A stretch of 64,000 nucleotides of DNA from Marinicauda salina (GCF_003122085.1 NZ_QEXV01000003.1:62001-126000), one strand, 5' to 3'; shown: positions 41,613 to 52,143, counted from the stretch's first letter. Notes: generated by a model not told the origin, from the sequence alone. Numbers and translations: made by a program.

Positions 41613-42833
41613 CTATTCGCTCTTGGCGGCTTCGTTCTTCTGCTCGGACGAGTCGTCATCGGCCTTCTTCTTCGAGGCGGCCTTGGTCGTCTTCGACGCG
41701 GCCTTGGTCGTCGACTTCGCCGCGGTCTTCGAGGTCGACTTGGCGGTCGATTTCGACTCGGTCTTCGTCGTCGACTTCGCCGCCGACTTGGTCGCCGTCT
41801 TGGCGCCGGACTTCGCGGTCGATTTCGTGGCCGTCTTGGAAGCCGTCTTGGAAGCCGGCTTCTTGGCCGCCGTCTTCGCGGTCGACTTGGACGCCTTGGC
41901 CTTGGTCTCGGCGGCGGGGGCCTCCTCGGTCTTCTCGGCGGCCTTCTCGGCGGCGGGGGCCTCCTCGGCCTTCCCTTCGGCCTTCGCCGGCTCGGCCGCG
42001 GCTTCGGCGGCGGGCGCTTCGGTCTCGGCCGGGGCTTCGGCGGCTTCAGCCGGGGCGGCTTCGGCCGGAGCGGCCTCCTCGGTCACCGCGGCTTCCACCG
42101 GCGCCTCGGATTCGCCGAGATCCACGCCGAGCGCCGAGGAGCTTTCGGCGATGCCGTCCAGCACGGAGTCGGCGACGAGCTCGCAATAGAGCGAGATCGC
42201 GCGCGCCGCGTCGTCATTGCCCGGGATCGGGAAGTCGATCGGATCGGGATCGCAATTGGTGTCGACCACGGCGACGACGGGGATGTTCAGGCGCTTGGCC
42301 TCCTGGATGGCGATCGACTCCTTGTTGGTGTCGATCACGAACATCAGGTCCGGCGTGCCGCCCATCTCCTTGATGCCGCCCAGCGAGCGCTCGAGCTTCT
42401 CGCGCTCGCGCGACAGGTTGAGAATTTCCTTCTTGGTGAGACCCTGCGGGCCGCCTTCCTGGTCGAGCAGATCCTCGAGCTCGCGCAGGCGCGCGATCGA
42501 GTGCGAGATCGTCCGCCAGTTGGTGAGCGTGCCGCCCAGCCAGCGGTGATTGATGAAGTACTGCGCGCAGCGGCCGGCCGCCTGCGCCACCGGCTCGGAG
42601 GCCTGGCGCTTGGTGCCGACGAACAGGATGCGCCCGCCATTGGCGGCGACTTCGCGGATCTTGACCAGCGCCTGGTGCATCAGCGGCACCGACTGGGACA
42701 GGTCGATGATGTGGATGTTCGCGCGCTCGCCGAAGATGAATTGCTTCATCTTCGGGTTCCAGCGGTGGGTCTGGTGTCCGAAATGGGCGCCGGCTTCCAG
42801 CAGCTGACGCATGGAGAATTCAGGAAGGGCCAT
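41613..42833 (-). CDS. rpsB: 30S ribosomal protein S2 with a long acidic and H1-like C-terminal tail
   Basis: A 406-residue protein from ATG 42833. Residues 1-229 are ordinary S2: [94 protein letters not shown]. Residues about 230-406 are extra: first Glu/Ala/Pro-rich ([20 protein letters not shown]), then a Lys/Ala/Ser/Thr tract resembling histone H1 tails ([20 protein letters not shown]), then an acidic end. Short Ala/Lys extensions of S2 occur in alphaproteobacteria; this one nearly doubles the protein. No frameshift is needed; the tail is in frame and followed normally by tsf. Confidence 0.97.
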   Translation of the reverse strand: MALPEFSMRQLLEAGAHFGHQTHRWNPKMKQFIFGERANIHIIDLSQSVPLMHQALVKIREVAANGGRILFVGTKRQASEPVAQAAGRCAQYFINHRWLGGTLTNWRTISHSIARLRELEDLLDQEGGPQGLTKKEILNLSREREKLERSLGGIKEMGGTPDLMFVIDTNKESIAIQEAKRLNIPVVAVVDTNCDPDPIDFPIPGNDDAARAISLYCELVADSVLDGIAESSSALGVDLGESEAPVEAAVTEEAAPAEAAPAEAAEAPAETEAPAAEAAAEPAKAEGKAEEAPAAEKAAEKTEEAPAAETKAKASKSTAKTAAKKPASKTASKTATKSTAKSGAKTATKSAAKSTTKTESKSTAKSTSKTAAKSTTKAASKTTKAASKKKADDDSSEQKNEAAKSE

Positions 42834-42922
42834 CGTTGTCATCCTTTTCCGGTTGGCCTCCACGGGGCGGAGCCGGCCGCCCGGATCCGAAGAAGCCGGG
42901 ACGGACGCGGCACCGGAGCGAC

Positions 42923-42939
42923 GCGCGTTCGATACGCGC
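42923..42939. other. hairpin in the rpsB leader
   Basis: GCGCGT, 5-nt loop, ACGCGC: a perfect 6-bp stem in the roughly 130-nt untranslated leader of rpsB (42834-42960). The leader also has GGCC...GGCC pairings near 42850-42880. It could be a site for S2 autoregulation, but nothing diagnostic is seen. Confidence 0.3.
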
Positions 42940-42967
42940 CGTAGCCCCGTGTGCGGGATCGCGCGCG

Positions 42968-42996
42968 CTTATACGAGTGATGACGGGTCGAGACAA
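42968..42996 (-). promoter_or_regulatory. candidate strong sigma-70 promoter for rpsB operon
   Basis: On the minus strand: TTGTCT (42996-42991), 17 bp, TATAAG (42973-42968). This is the best housekeeping promoter in the window and lies between the dnaE stop and rpsB, so the long downstream run rpsB-tsf-... probably starts here. Confidence 0.7.
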
Positions 42997-43021
42997 GCCG
43001 CGATCGCGGTGAACCCGGAGG

Positions 43022-46000
43022 CTACTCCGCCTCGACGGCGACGACGCCGGCGACCTGCTTGATCGCGGCCCGGGCGGCGGGATCGACCGCGTGGCGGCCG
43101 TCGAGGCGCAGTTCCGCGGTCCGCCCGTCGCTCAGCGGCACGGCGAGATGGACCGCGCCGCGCGGCCCGCCCTCGCGGGCGTCGGCGCGCTCGAGCCGGG
43201 ATTTCACGCCGGGCAGCGCCTCCGGCCCCTCGACATGGATGCGCAGGCGCTCGCCGGCCGGCTCCATGGCGAAGGGATCGATCATGTCAGCGTCGTCGAT
43301 GATGACGCGCATCTCGTCTTCCTGCGCCTCGATGCGGGCGTTGACCGTCACGGCCGCGCCGGGCTCGAGGATCTCGCGGGTGTCGCTGAGCACGTCGGGG
43401 GGCACCAGCGCCTCGAACTCGCCGGACGGGTCGGACAGGGTGAGGAAGGCGAAACGCTTACCGGTCCGCCGCGAAATCTTCTCCTGGCGCCGGCGCACCA
43501 CGCCGGCCATGCGCGCCGCGCTCGCGCCCTCGGCGACGCGCGCGGGCAGGTCGGCGTGAAAGACCACGCCCCGGCGGGCGAGCGCGGCGGCCATGTCGTC
43601 GAGCGGATGGCCGGAGAGATAGAAGCCGATCGCGGCGAGCTCCTCATCGAGCCGGCGCACCGGGTCCCAGGGCTCGACATCGGGCAGGCGCGGCCGCTCG
43701 AGACCCGAGGGCGCGCCCTCCCCGCCCCCGCCGAACAGCGAAGCCTGCGAACTCTCACGCTCGGAATGGGCGCGCTGCGATAGCGCGATGAGCGTGTCGG
43801 CGGCGGCGAGCGCGCGGGCGCGATCGGGCTCGAGCGAGTCGAAGGCGCCGGCGCGGGCGAGATTCTCGAAGGCGCGCTTGTTGACCTGGCGGGGGTCGAC
43901 GCGCTCGGCGAAATCGAACAGGTCGCGGAACGGCCCGCCGGCGCGGCGCACCTCGGCGACGTGCTCCATCGCGGCGAAGCCGACATTGCGGATGGCGCCG
44001 AGCGCGTAGCGGATGGCGCCGTCCTCGACGGCGAAGTCGGCCTCCGAGGCGTTGACGTCGGGCGGCCGCACGGCGAGCCCCATCCGCCGCGTCTCCTGGA
44101 AGAACACGGCGAGCTTCTCGGTGTTGTGGGCGTCCAGGCTCATCAGCGCGGCCATGAAGGCGACGGGATGGTTCGCCTTCAGCCAGGCGGTGCGGTACGC
44201 GATCACGGCGTAGGCCGCGGCGTGGGACTTGTTGAAGCCGTAGCCGGCGAACTCGGCGACGAGATCGAAGATGTAGGAGGCCTTGTCGCGGCTCACGCCG
44301 CGCTCCTGCGCGCCTTCGAGGAAGCGGACGCGCTGCTTGTCCATCTCCTCCTTCTTCTTCTTGCCCATCGCCCGGCGCAGCAGATCGGCCTCGCCGAGCG
44401 AGTAGCCCGACAGGATCTGGGCGATCTGCATCACCTGCTCCTGATAGATGATGACCCCGTAGGTCTCCTTCAGGACGGGTTCGAGTTCGGGATGGAGATA
44501 GTCGGGTTCGGCGCGGCCGAACTTCCGGTCGACATAGACGTCGATATTCTTCATCGGGCCGGGCCGGTAGAGCGAGATCAGCGCGATCACGTCCTCGACC
44601 GTGTCCGGCTTGAGCTTCTTCAGCGTGTCGCGCATGCCCGAGCTTTCCAGCTGGAACACGCCGATCGAGCCGCCGGTGGCGAGCAGCTCGTAGGTCGCGG
44701 GATCGTCGAATCCCAGCGCCTCGAGATCGATGCGCTCCCCGCCGGCGCGTTCGACGAAATCGAGCGCGCGCGAGATCACGGTGAGCGTCTTCAGGCCCAG
44801 GAAGTCGAACTTCACCAGGCCGGCGGGCTCGACCCAGTTCATGTTGAACTGCGTGGCCGGCAGGTCGGCGCGCGGATCGCGGTAGAGCGGCACCATCTCG
44901 ACCAGCGGCCGGTCGCCGATCACCACGCCGGCGGCGTGGGTCGAGGCGTTGCGGAACAGGCCCTCGAGCTGCAGCGCGACCTCGATCAGCCGGTCGACGG
45001 CCGGGTCGTCGCGGCGGGCCTGGTCGAGCTTGGGCTCGGTCTCGACGGCCTCGGCCAGCGTCACCGGCTCGGCGGGATTGTTCGGCACCAGCTTGGCGAG
45101 CCGGTCGACCAGGCCGAAGGGCAGCTGCAGCACGCGGCCGACATCGCGCACCACGGCGCGGGCCTGCAGCGTGCCGAAGGTGATGATGTGAGCGACACGG
45201 TCCTCGCCGTAGCGCTGCTTGACGTAGCGGATCACCTCGCCGCGCCGCTCCTGGCAGAAGTCGACGTCGAAGTCGGGCATCGACACGCGCTCGGGATTGA
45301 GGAAGCGCTCGAACAGCAGGCCGAAGCGCAGCGGGTCGAGATCGGTGATGGTGAGCGCCCAGGCCACGACCGAGCCCGCCCCCGAGCCGCGCCCCGGCCC
45401 GACGGGGATGTCGTGAGCCTTCGCCCACTTGATGAAGTCCGACACGATCAGGAAATAGCCGGGAAAGCCCATGCGCTCGATGATGGCGAGCTCGTGGTCG
45501 AGGCGCTCGCGGTAGGTCTCGACGGGCGCGGCGGGCTCGACCTTCTCGAGCCGCGCGGCGAGCCCGGCCTCGGCCTGGGCGCGCAGCTCCTCGGCTTCGT
45601 CGCGGCCGCCCTCGGTGGGAAAACTCGGCAGGATCGGATCGCCGACGCGGGGACGGAAGGCGCAGCGGCGCGCGATGTCGGCGGTGTTCTCGATCGCCTC
45701 GGGCAGGTCGGCGAACAGCTCGGCCATTTCCGCGCCGGACTTGAAGTAGTGCTCGGGCGTCACCCGGCGGCGGTCGTCGACGGTGACATAGCTCGACTGG
45801 GCGATGCACATGAGCGCGTCGTGCGCGCCGTGCAGCTCGGGCTTGGCGAAGAAGGGTTCGTTGGTCGCCGCGAGCGGCAGGCCGTCGGCGTAGGCGCGCT
45901 CGACGAGCCAGTCCTCGGCGGTGAGCTCGTCGCGGCGGCCGTGGCGCTGCAGCTCGATATAGAGCCGGTCGGGAAAGCCGCCCGCCAGACGTTCCAGAAG

Positions 46001-46474
46001 CGCGCGCGCCGGCCCGTCCCGACCCTCGCAGACGAGGCGGTTGAGCGCGCCCTCCGGACCTCCGGTGAGACAGATCAGCCCCTCGGCCCGCTGAAGCACG
46101 GTCTCGATCGGGACGTGCGGCTCCTCGGCCGCGCCCACGTCGAGATAGGCCGACGAGGACAGCGCCATGAGATTGCCGTAGCCGGTCTCGTCCTGGGCCA
46201 GAAGGACGAGCGTCCCGTCGGGTCCGGCGCGTTCGCCGGGTCGCGGGGCCTCCAGCCGGACCGACAGCGTGCAGCCCATCACCGGCTGCACGCCGTTCTT
46301 CGCCAGCGTCTCGGAGAACTCGAGCGCGCCGAACAGGTTGTTGGAGTCGGTCAGCGCCAGCGCCGGCATCGATTCCGTCCGGCACAGCTCGGCCATCTCG
46401 CCGATGCGCATCGCGCCCTCGAGCAGCGAATAGGGCGAGCGCGCCCGCAGATGGACGAATGGCGACGCCGTCAT
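43022..46474 (-). CDS. dnaE: DNA polymerase III alpha subunit
   Basis: An 1150-residue replicative polymerase. PHP domain at the N-terminus ([36 protein letters not shown]); polymerase core with [20 protein letters not shown] and the catalytic aspartates in [20 protein letters not shown]; helix-hairpin-helix and OB-fold C-terminus ([20 protein letters not shown]). It copies the chromosome as part of the holoenzyme. It is preceded 76 nt upstream by the small SOS-type ORF at 46551-46643 with no obvious separate promoter, so the two may be co-transcribed. Confidence 0.98.
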   Translation of the reverse strand: MTASPFVHLRARSPYSLLEGAMRIGEMAELCRTESMPALALTDSNNLFGALEFSETLAKNGVQPVMGCTLSVRLEAPRPGERAGPDGTLVLLAQDETGYGNLMALSSSAYLDVGAAEEPHVPIETVLQRAEGLICLTGGPEGALNRLVCEGRDGPARALLERLAGGFPDRLYIELQRHGRRDELTAEDWLVERAYADGLPLAATNEPFFAKPELHGAHDALMCIAQSSYVTVDDRRRVTPEHYFKSGAEMAELFADLPEAIENTADIARRCAFRPRVGDPILPSFPTEGGRDEAEELRAQAEAGLAARLEKVEPAAPVETYRERLDHELAIIERMGFPGYFLIVSDFIKWAKAHDIPVGPGRGSGAGSVVAWALTITDLDPLRFGLLFERFLNPERVSMPDFDVDFCQERRGEVIRYVKQRYGEDRVAHIITFGTLQARAVVRDVGRVLQLPFGLVDRLAKLVPNNPAEPVTLAEAVETEPKLDQARRDDPAVDRLIEVALQLEGLFRNASTHAAGVVIGDRPLVEMVPLYRDPRADLPATQFNMNWVEPAGLVKFDFLGLKTLTVISRALDFVERAGGERIDLEALGFDDPATYELLATGGSIGVFQLESSGMRDTLKKLKPDTVEDVIALISLYRPGPMKNIDVYVDRKFGRAEPDYLHPELEPVLKETYGVIIYQEQVMQIAQILSGYSLGEADLLRRAMGKKKKEEMDKQRVRFLEGAQERGVSRDKASYIFDLVAEFAGYGFNKSHAAAYAVIAYRTAWLKANHPVAFMAALMSLDAHNTEKLAVFFQETRRMGLAVRPPDVNASEADFAVEDGAIRYALGAIRNVGFAAMEHVAEVRRAGGPFRDLFDFAERVDPRQVNKRAFENLARAGAFDSLEPDRARALAAADTLIALSQRAHSERESSQASLFGGGGEGAPSGLERPRLPDVEPWDPVRRLDEELAAIGFYLSGHPLDDMAAALARRGVVFHADLPARVAEGASAARMAGVVRRRQEKISRRTGKRFAFLTLSDPSGEFEALVPPDVLSDTREILEPGAAVTVNARIEAQEDEMRVIIDDADMIDPFAMEPAGERLRIHVEGPEALPGVKSRLERADAREGGPRGAVHLAVPLSDGRTAELRLDGRHAVDPAARAAIKQVAGVVAVEAE

Positions 46475-46550
46475 GATGAGGCCCCTTCCCGGCCGCGGCC
46501 GGATCGATGATTCCGTGACCCGGAGAGGCTAGCCCAGGCCCCGGCCGCGA

Positions 46551-46643
46551 TCAGCCCGAGACCGCGCTTCCCCAGGTGACCACGAGGCAGATGAAACCGA
46601 GAACGGCGGCGGCGGAGGTGGTTTCCTCGATCAGGCGGCGCAT
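46551..46643 (-). CDS. 30-residue membrane peptide, SidA-like SOS-induced cell-division inhibitor candidate
   Basis: A 31-codon ORF (ATG 46643, TGA 46551) encoding 30 residues: a charged N-terminus MRRLIEETTSAAAV, then a single hydrophobic helix LGFICLVVTWGSAV. GGAG lies 7 nt before the ATG. Upstream on the same strand are a perfect TTGACA and two near-consensus LexA boxes. Established: in Caulobacter crescentus a 29-residue inner-membrane peptide, SidA, is LexA-controlled and blocks division through FtsW/FtsN; as I recall, its gene lies next to dnaE. Size, topology, promoter and position all agree here. Identity of sequence could not be checked. Too short for ordinary gene finders. Confidence 0.7.
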   Translation of the reverse strand: MRRLIEETTSAAAVLGFICLVVTWGSAVSG

Positions 46644-46670
46644 GGCGAAACTCCGGCGGCTTGATGATGT

Positions 46671-46720
46671 ATTCGCGTTTTGTTCCGCTCTACGTTTTCC
46701 CTTTTTGTTCCGCCTGTCAA
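46671..46720 (-). promoter_or_regulatory. SOS-type promoter with two LexA-like boxes upstream of the SidA-like ORF
   Basis: Minus-strand TTGACA (46720-46715) is a perfect -35. Two sites match the alphaproteobacterial LexA consensus GTTC-N7-GTTC at 7 of 8 fixed bases, as read on the plus strand: TTTCCCTTTTTGTTC (46696-46710), in the -35/-10 spacer, and ATTCGCGTTTTGTTC (46671-46685), near the expected transcription start. Both share the TTTTGTTC half. The -10 is poor (AAACGT region). The region is strikingly AT-rich for this genome. Confidence 0.65.
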
Positions 46721-46772
46721 GGGTGGTGATTCAAATTGTGGAAAACTCGGGAGACGCCCCGTCGGGACGCGT

Positions 46773-47468
46773 TCAGGCGTCCTCGCCCGCATACGGGACG
46801 AGCTTGCCGTCGGCGAGCGTGACGACGCGGTCCATCCGGCTGGCGAGCGCCTGATTGTGGGTCGCCACCAGCGCGGCCGCGCCGGCCTCCCGGCAGGCCT
46901 CGGCCAGCGCATCGAAGACCTGGTCCGAGGTCGCGGGATCGAGATTGCCGGTCGGCTCGTCGGCCAGCAGGACGCGCGGCCGGTTCACCAGCGCGCGCGC
47001 GATCGCGACGCGCTGCTGCTCGCCGCCGGAAATCTGGCCGGGGCGGTGAGCGAGCCGCGCACCGAGGCCCAGCGACTCCAGGCGCGCCTTCGCGTCTTCC
47101 CGGGCCTTCGGAAAGCTCGCCCCGGCGATGAGGCGGGGCAGCGCGACATTATCCAGCGCATCAAGTTCCGGCAGCAGGTGATGGAACTGGTAAACGAAAC
47201 CGATTTCACGACGGCGCAGCTTGGTGCGCGCGCGCTCGCCGAGCTTGAGCCCGTCGCGGCCGCCGATGAAGACCTGGCCCGCCGTCGGGGTCTCGAGCAA
47301 CGCGGCGGCGTGCAGGAGCGAGGACTTGCCCGAGCCGGACGGCCCCACGAGGCCGACCAGCTCGCCGGGATAGAGATCGAGATCGGCCCCGGTGAGCACT
47401 TCCAAGCGCTCGCCCTCGGTCTCGTAGATCCGCGTGAGATCGCGGATGGACAGCGCGGGCTCACTCAT
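46773..47468 (-). CDS. lolD: lipoprotein-releasing ABC transporter ATP-binding protein
   Basis: A 231-residue ABC ATPase: Walker A LVGLVGPSGSGKSSLLHAAA, Q-loop FVYQFHHLLPELDAL, signature QISGGEQQRVAIARALV, Walker B RVLLADEPTGNLD, H-loop LVATHNQALA. The LolD-type ELDALDNVALP region fits. With LolC/E it moves mature lipoproteins from the inner membrane to LolA. It overlaps lolC by 8 nt. Confidence 0.96.
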   Translation of the reverse strand: MSEPALSIRDLTRIYETEGERLEVLTGADLDLYPGELVGLVGPSGSGKSSLLHAAALLETPTAGQVFIGGRDGLKLGERARTKLRRREIGFVYQFHHLLPELDALDNVALPRLIAGASFPKAREDAKARLESLGLGARLAHRPGQISGGEQQRVAIARALVNRPRVLLADEPTGNLDPATSDQVFDALAEACREAGAAALVATHNQALASRMDRVVTLADGKLVPYAGEDA

Positions 47469-48792
47469 AGCGCAGCGCCTCCACCGGATCGAGCCGGCCC
47501 GCCCGCCAGGACGGCGGCAGCGTGGCGATCAGCGCCATCAGGAAGCCCCATATCGCGACGAACACCACCTCGCTCCATTCCAGGCGCGCCGGCAGGCGGT
47601 AGAGCGAATAGACCGACGGGTCGAACACGTTGACGCCGGTGAGCAGGCCGATGAAGTCCTGGATCGGACCGATGAAGGTCGCGATCAGCACGCCGCCGAC
47701 GATGCCAGCCAGCGTGCCGAGCACCCCCACCGCCGCGCCGGCGATCAGGAAGATGCGCATCACCGCGCCGCGCGTCGCGCCCATCGTGCGCAGGATGGCG
47801 ATGTCGCGGCTCTTGTTCTTCACCAGCATGACCAGCCCGGAGATGATGTTCATCGCCGCGATCGCGACCAGGATGGACAGGATGAGCCGCATCGCCGTGC
47901 GCTCGACCTGCAGCGCGGTCCAGAACTGCTGGTTCTGCCGGCGCCAGTCGTACATGACCGTGCCTTCCGGGACGATCTCGCGGATGCGGGTCATCACCGG
48001 ACCGGGCTCGTCGGGATTGGTCAGGCGCACGTCGATATAGTCGCCGCCGCCCGGCCGGTTGAAGAAGAGCGAGGCCTGCTCGATCGGCATGAAGACATAG
48101 ATGCGGTCGAGATCGAGCACGCCCATCGAGACGACGCCGGCGACCTCGTAGGCCTTCCGGCGCGGCGCCGAGCCCATGGGCGTGGCCGCGCCCTCCGGCG
48201 CGATCAGGGTGACGGGATCGCCCGGCCCGACGCCGAGGCTGGCCGCGATGCCCGAGCCGATCAGGATGCGGTTCCCGCCATTGCGGCCCTCGCCGAAGCC
48301 CTCGAGCGAGCCCTGCACGATGCCGGCGTTCTCCGGCGCGCCCTCCCCGATCAGCGCGTAGCGGGCGAGGTCCTGGGCGCGCACGCCGAGCGTCTGCACG
48401 CCGGTCGAGGCGCGGCCCGACGTCGCCAGCGCCTGGCCGGTAATCACCGGGCCGGCCTGGCGCACCCCGTCGATCGCGTTGATGGACTCGCTGAGCGCGT
48501 CGATCGCGGCGGGGTCCTCGCTGGGCGCGTAGACATAGACATGCGCCTGGACGCCGAGCAGGCGCGAGAGCAGCTCGTGGCGGAAGCCGTTCATGATCGA
48601 CATCACCGCGATCAGCGCGGTGACCGCGAGCGCGATGCCGACGAACGAGATCACCGAGATCAGCGTGACGCCGCCATACTTGCGGCGGGTGCGCAGATAG
48701 CGGAAGGCGAGCATGAACTCGAAGCCGCTGAACGGCCGCGAGCCGTTCGGCCCGGCCTCGTCTGCGGCGACGGTCTCGGCGGCCTCGCCCAT
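47461..48792 (-). CDS. lolC: lipoprotein-releasing system transmembrane protein LolC/LolE
   Basis: A 443-residue permease of the FtsX/MacB fold: N-terminal helix with FMLAFRYLRTRRKYGGVTLISVISFVGIALAV, a large periplasmic domain, then three helices, with KNKSRDIAILRTMGATRGAVM (coupling-helix loop) and a final PVEALRYE. A single fused C/E-type permease acting as a homodimer is usual in alphaproteobacteria. An 84-nt gap separates it from DUF1467 upstream. Confidence 0.96.
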   Translation of the reverse strand: MGEAAETVAADEAGPNGSRPFSGFEFMLAFRYLRTRRKYGGVTLISVISFVGIALAVTALIAVMSIMNGFRHELLSRLLGVQAHVYVYAPSEDPAAIDALSESINAIDGVRQAGPVITGQALATSGRASTGVQTLGVRAQDLARYALIGEGAPENAGIVQGSLEGFGEGRNGGNRILIGSGIAASLGVGPGDPVTLIAPEGAATPMGSAPRRKAYEVAGVVSMGVLDLDRIYVFMPIEQASLFFNRPGGGDYIDVRLTNPDEPGPVMTRIREIVPEGTVMYDWRRQNQQFWTALQVERTAMRLILSILVAIAAMNIISGLVMLVKNKSRDIAILRTMGATRGAVMRIFLIAGAAVGVLGTLAGIVGGVLIATFIGPIQDFIGLLTGVNVFDPSVYSLYRLPARLEWSEVVFVAIWGFLMALIATLPPSWRAGRLDPVEALRYE

Positions 48793-48876
48793 GCGTCAGG
48801 TCTCCCGGTCGGGTGGGAAGGAAAGTCGTTTCAAGGAGTAGACCGCGTCCCGGCGCGCGGTCCAGCCCCGCGCGTC

Positions 48877-49233
48877 CTATCCCGGCGGTTCGAAACGCGG
48901 GCCGAAGGGGATCGCATCGAGCCCGAACAGGCCGAACTCGAAGACGACGAAATAGACCAGCCACAGCCCGCACGCTATCAGCGTCGTGAGCCAGGCCTTC
49001 TCCTTGAGCCGCGGTTCGACGGGCGCGCCGGGCTCGGAGCCGGGCACGATGTCGCCGTCCTCGAACTGGCCGCGCACGCGGCGCGGCAGCACGGCGAACA
49101 GCACCATCCACCAGATCAGCAGCAGCACCACGAGCCCGGTGACGAAGCCGACGCCGTCATCGGGCAGGAAGAGCTGCGCGACGAGCAGGACGACGACCAG
49201 GGCGACGAGGCCGTTCTTCAGCCAGCGGCTCAA
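48877..49233 (-). CDS. DUF1467-family membrane protein
   Basis: A 118-residue inner-membrane protein with a TTG start at 49233 that overlaps the mce stop (TTGA). Helices: VALVVVLLVAQLFL, VGFVTGLVVLLLIWWMVLFAVL and AWLTTLIACGLWLVYFVVF. The middle RVRGQFEDGDIVPGSEPGAP stretch is the family landmark as I know it. Function unknown; the gene next to mce and RNase J is conserved in alphaproteobacteria. Longer in-frame upstream sequence is the mce shadow. Confidence 0.85.
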   Translation of the reverse strand: MSRWLKNGLVALVVVLLVAQLFLPDDGVGFVTGLVVLLLIWWMVLFAVLPRRVRGQFEDGDIVPGSEPGAPVEPRLKEKAWLTTLIACGLWLVYFVVFEFGLFGLDAIPFGPRFEPPG

Positions 49234-49655
49234 TGCGCGCCCTCCGGCTCCTGCATCAGCTCGATCAGCACGCCGCCGGTGTCTCGCGGATGGACGAAGA
49301 TGACCGGCACGCCGTGGGCGCCGATATAGGGCTCGCCCGTTCCGAGCACCGTCGCGCCGCGCTCGCGCATGGCGTCGCGCGCGGCGACGATGTCGGGGAC
49401 CTCGAAGCACATGTGATGCTGACCGCCCTTCGGGTTCTTCTCCAGGAATTTCGTCACCGGGCTGTCCGCGCTCAGCGGCTCGAGCAGCTCGATCTGCATG
49501 TTGGGCAGATTGACGAAGATCACCTTCACGCCGAGCTCTGGAAATTCCTTCGCCGGCGTGGCGTCGGTCGCGCCGTAGAGATCGGCGTAGACCTGCGCGG
49601 CCGCCTCGACGTCGGGCGTCGCCACGCCGACATGGTTGAGCCGTCCGATCTTCAT
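49230..49655 (-). CDS. mce: methylmalonyl-CoA epimerase
   Basis: A 141-residue VOC-fold enzyme: IGRLNHVGVATPDVEAAAQV (first metal His), IQIELLEPLSADSPVTKFLEKN (Glu), HHMCFEVPDIVAA (His) and IFVHPRDTGGVLIELMQ (Glu). It interconverts (R)- and (S)-methylmalonyl-CoA. ATG 49655 has AAGGAGG five nt upstream; a GTG five codons earlier is less likely. Follows RNase J by 11 nt. Confidence 0.96.
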   Translation of the reverse strand: MKIGRLNHVGVATPDVEAAAQVYADLYGATDATPAKEFPELGVKVIFVNLPNMQIELLEPLSADSPVTKFLEKNPKGGQHHMCFEVPDIVAARDAMRERGATVLGTGEPYIGAHGVPVIFVHPRDTGGVLIELMQEPEGAH

Positions 49656-49666
49656 CGCGTCCTCCT

Positions 49667-51364
49667 TCACGCCCCCGGCGTCGACTGCACGACCGCCTCC
49701 ACATGGGGCTTCTTGCCCCAGATCCGGTTGGCCTCGCGGCGCACCGCGACGCGCAAGACCTCCTCGATCGCGCCGACGTCGCGGCGATCCTTTCGCGACA
49801 TCCGATCGTAGGCGTCCTCGGCGGCGTCCTCGAGCGCGTCGAGAAAGGCGTCGAGGTCGAACTCGTAGCTCTCGGCGACGCCGACGGCGCGCAGCTCCGG
49901 GCCCGACACCAGGTCCCCCTGCGGGTCCACCGTCGCGACCACCGTCAGATGCCCGGCGAAGGCCAGCCGGCGACGCTCGCGGATCGACTCCGCCTCGGAG
50001 TCGACCAGGAAGTTTCCGTCGAGATGCAGCCGGCCGGCCGGCGCCTCGTCGACGATCTCCGCGCCGTCGCGGGTGATGCGCACGATCGCGCCGTTATAGG
50101 GCGCGACGGCGTGGGGCACCTGCAGCGATTTCGCGAACGCGGCGTGTTCGAGGATGTGCCGGCGCTCGCCGTGGACGGGGATCGCCACCTTCGGCTTCGC
50201 CCAGGCGTACATCTGCTGGAGCTCGTCGCGGCAGGGATGGCCCGAGACGTGGATGTGGCGGTCCTTCTCGGTGATCACCTTCACGCCGCGGCCGGCCAGC
50301 CGGTTCATCAGGTCGAAGATCTCGCGCTCGTTTCCGGGAATGACGCGCGAGGAGAAGATCACCGCGTCGCCCTTCCCCAGCGTGACGTTGCGGTGCGAGC
50401 CGTCGGCGATGCGCGAGAGCGCGGCGCGGCTTTCGCCCTGCGAGCCGGTGCACAGATAGCAGATCTTGTCGTCGGGAAAGTGGGCCGCATCGGCCTCGTC
50501 GACGAAGTCCTGCACGTCGGCGAGCAGGCCGACCGCCTTGGCCGCGTTGGTCATGCGATGCATCGAGCGGCCGACCAGGCAGACGCGGCGGTCATTGGCT
50601 TCAGCGGCGCGGATGGCGGTCTGGAGCCGCGCGACATTGGAGGCGAAGGCCGCGATCGCGACCTTGCCTTTCTGCTCGCCCACCACCTTGGTCAGGGACT
50701 CGGCGACGCCCGCCTCGGAGCCGGATTCGCCCGGCGTGAAGACGTTCGTCGAGTCGCACACCATCGCGGTGACGCCCTCCTCGCCGAGGGCCTCGATGGC
50801 GCTGGTGTCGGTCGTCTCGCCGATCTGCGGCTCGGGATCGATCTTCCAGTCGCCGGTATGCAGCACCAGCCCGGCGGGCGTGCGGATCGCCAGCCCGTTC
50901 GGCTCGGGAATGGAGTGGGTGAGCGTGATCAGCTGCAGATCGAACGGGCCGATCTCGAAACGCGCGTCGAGCCCGATCTCGTGGACCGGCGCCTCGCCCA
51001 GAAGTCCCCGCTCGGCCAGCCGGTCGCGCATCAGCCAGGCGGTGAAGGGCGTGGCGTAGATCGGACAGCGCAGGCGGTCCCAGAGATACGCCACCGCGCC
51101 CATGTGGTCCTCGTGGGCGTGGGTGAGCACGATGCCCAGCAGGTCGTCGCGGCGCTCCTCGATGAAGCGCGGGTCGGGCATGATGACGTCGACGCCCGGC
51201 GTGGAGAGATCGCCGAAGGTCACGCCGCAATCGACGATGATCCACTTGCGGTCCTCTTCCGGCCCGAAGCCGTAGAGGTTGAGGTTCATCCCGATCTCGT
51301 CGGAGCCGCCCAGCGGCACGAAGTAGAGCGCTTCCGAGTCAGCCGTCACGGCGATCGCCTCCAT
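49667..51364 (-). CDS. rnj: ribonuclease J
   Basis: A 565-residue beta-CASP metallo-beta-lactamase ribonuclease. Zinc motif [15 protein letters not shown] (residues 82-87 HAHEDH), [66 protein letters not shown], then the C-terminal [21 protein letters not shown]. RNase J processes and degrades RNA 5'-to-3' and matures 16S rRNA in alphaproteobacteria. The start at 51364 overlaps coaX by 26 nt; a GTG at 51349 would shorten it by five residues. Confidence 0.97.
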   Translation of the reverse strand: MEAIAVTADSEALYFVPLGGSDEIGMNLNLYGFGPEEDRKWIIVDCGVTFGDLSTPGVDVIMPDPRFIEERRDDLLGIVLTHAHEDHMGAVAYLWDRLRCPIYATPFTAWLMRDRLAERGLLGEAPVHEIGLDARFEIGPFDLQLITLTHSIPEPNGLAIRTPAGLVLHTGDWKIDPEPQIGETTDTSAIEALGEEGVTAMVCDSTNVFTPGESGSEAGVAESLTKVVGEQKGKVAIAAFASNVARLQTAIRAAEANDRRVCLVGRSMHRMTNAAKAVGLLADVQDFVDEADAAHFPDDKICYLCTGSQGESRAALSRIADGSHRNVTLGKGDAVIFSSRVIPGNEREIFDLMNRLAGRGVKVITEKDRHIHVSGHPCRDELQQMYAWAKPKVAIPVHGERRHILEHAAFAKSLQVPHAVAPYNGAIVRITRDGAEIVDEAPAGRLHLDGNFLVDSEAESIRERRRLAFAGHLTVVATVDPQGDLVSGPELRAVGVAESYEFDLDAFLDALEDAAEDAYDRMSRKDRRDVGAIEEVLRVAVRREANRIWGKKPHVEAVVQSTPGA

Positions 51365-52124
51365 TGCGCCGCCACACCTCGTGCAGCCCGCGGATCGTCA
51401 CGTCTGCGTCGTAGTGATCGACCGTCCTCGACGCGCCCTCGAAGAGCGAGGCGACGCCGCCCGTCGCGATGACGGTCATCGGCTGGGCGTATTCGGCCTT
51501 CACCTGGGCGACCAGCCCGTCGATCAGGTTCACATAACCCCAGAACACGCCCGACTGCATCGCCTGGACGGTGTTGCGCCCGATGACGTGCGGCGGGCGC
51601 TCGATGGCGATGCGCGGCAGCTGCGCGGCGGCGGTGTGCAGCGCCTGCATGGACAGATTGATGCCCGGCGCGATGATCCCGCCCTCGAAGGCGCCGTCGG
51701 CGGAGACGACGTCGAGCGTCGTGGCCGTGCCGGAATCGACGATCACCAGCGCGCCGTCATACTTCACCCGGCAGCCCAGCGCGTTGACCAGCCGGTCGGC
51801 GCCGGCCTCGGACGGGGTCTCCAGGTTGACGCCGACCCCGATCTCGACGCCCGGCTCGCCGACGACGACGGGTTCGGTCTCGAGATAGCGCCGCGCGAGG
51901 TTCCTGAGATTGAACAGGGACTGGGGCACCACCGAGGAGATCACGCAGGCGTCGAGATCTTTCAGGGAGAGCTCCTGCAGCGACAGCAGCTGCTGCAGCC
52001 AGACGGCGTACTCGTCGGCGGTGCGCGCGGTGTAGGTCGCAGTGCGCCACTGCGCGATCCAGCTCTCGCCGTCATGGACGGCGAAGAGCGTGTTGGTGTT
52101 GCCGCAATCGATGGCGAGAAGCAT
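51339..52124 (-). CDS. coaX: type III pantothenate kinase
   Basis: A 261-residue ASKHA-fold kinase: [19 protein letters not shown] (phosphate 1), [38 protein letters not shown] (Asp general base), [20 protein letters not shown] and [13 protein letters not shown]. First step of CoA synthesis. Lies 19 nt after birA. Confidence 0.97.
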   Translation of the reverse strand: MLLAIDCGNTNTLFAVHDGESWIAQWRTATYTARTADEYAVWLQQLLSLQELSLKDLDACVISSVVPQSLFNLRNLARRYLETEPVVVGEPGVEIGVGVNLETPSEAGADRLVNALGCRVKYDGALVIVDSGTATTLDVVSADGAFEGGIIAPGINLSMQALHTAAAQLPRIAIERPPHVIGRNTVQAMQSGVFWGYVNLIDGLVAQVKAEYAQPMTVIATGGVASLFEGASRTVDHYDADVTIRGLHEVWRRNGGDRRDG

Positions 52125-52143
52125 GGGAAGGGTTCCGGGCTCG

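Noticed and set aside
46682-46697. GTTCCGCTCTACGTTT as a third LexA box
   Set aside because: The second half is one base out of register (8-base spacer) and reads GTTT; the two boxes listed fit better.
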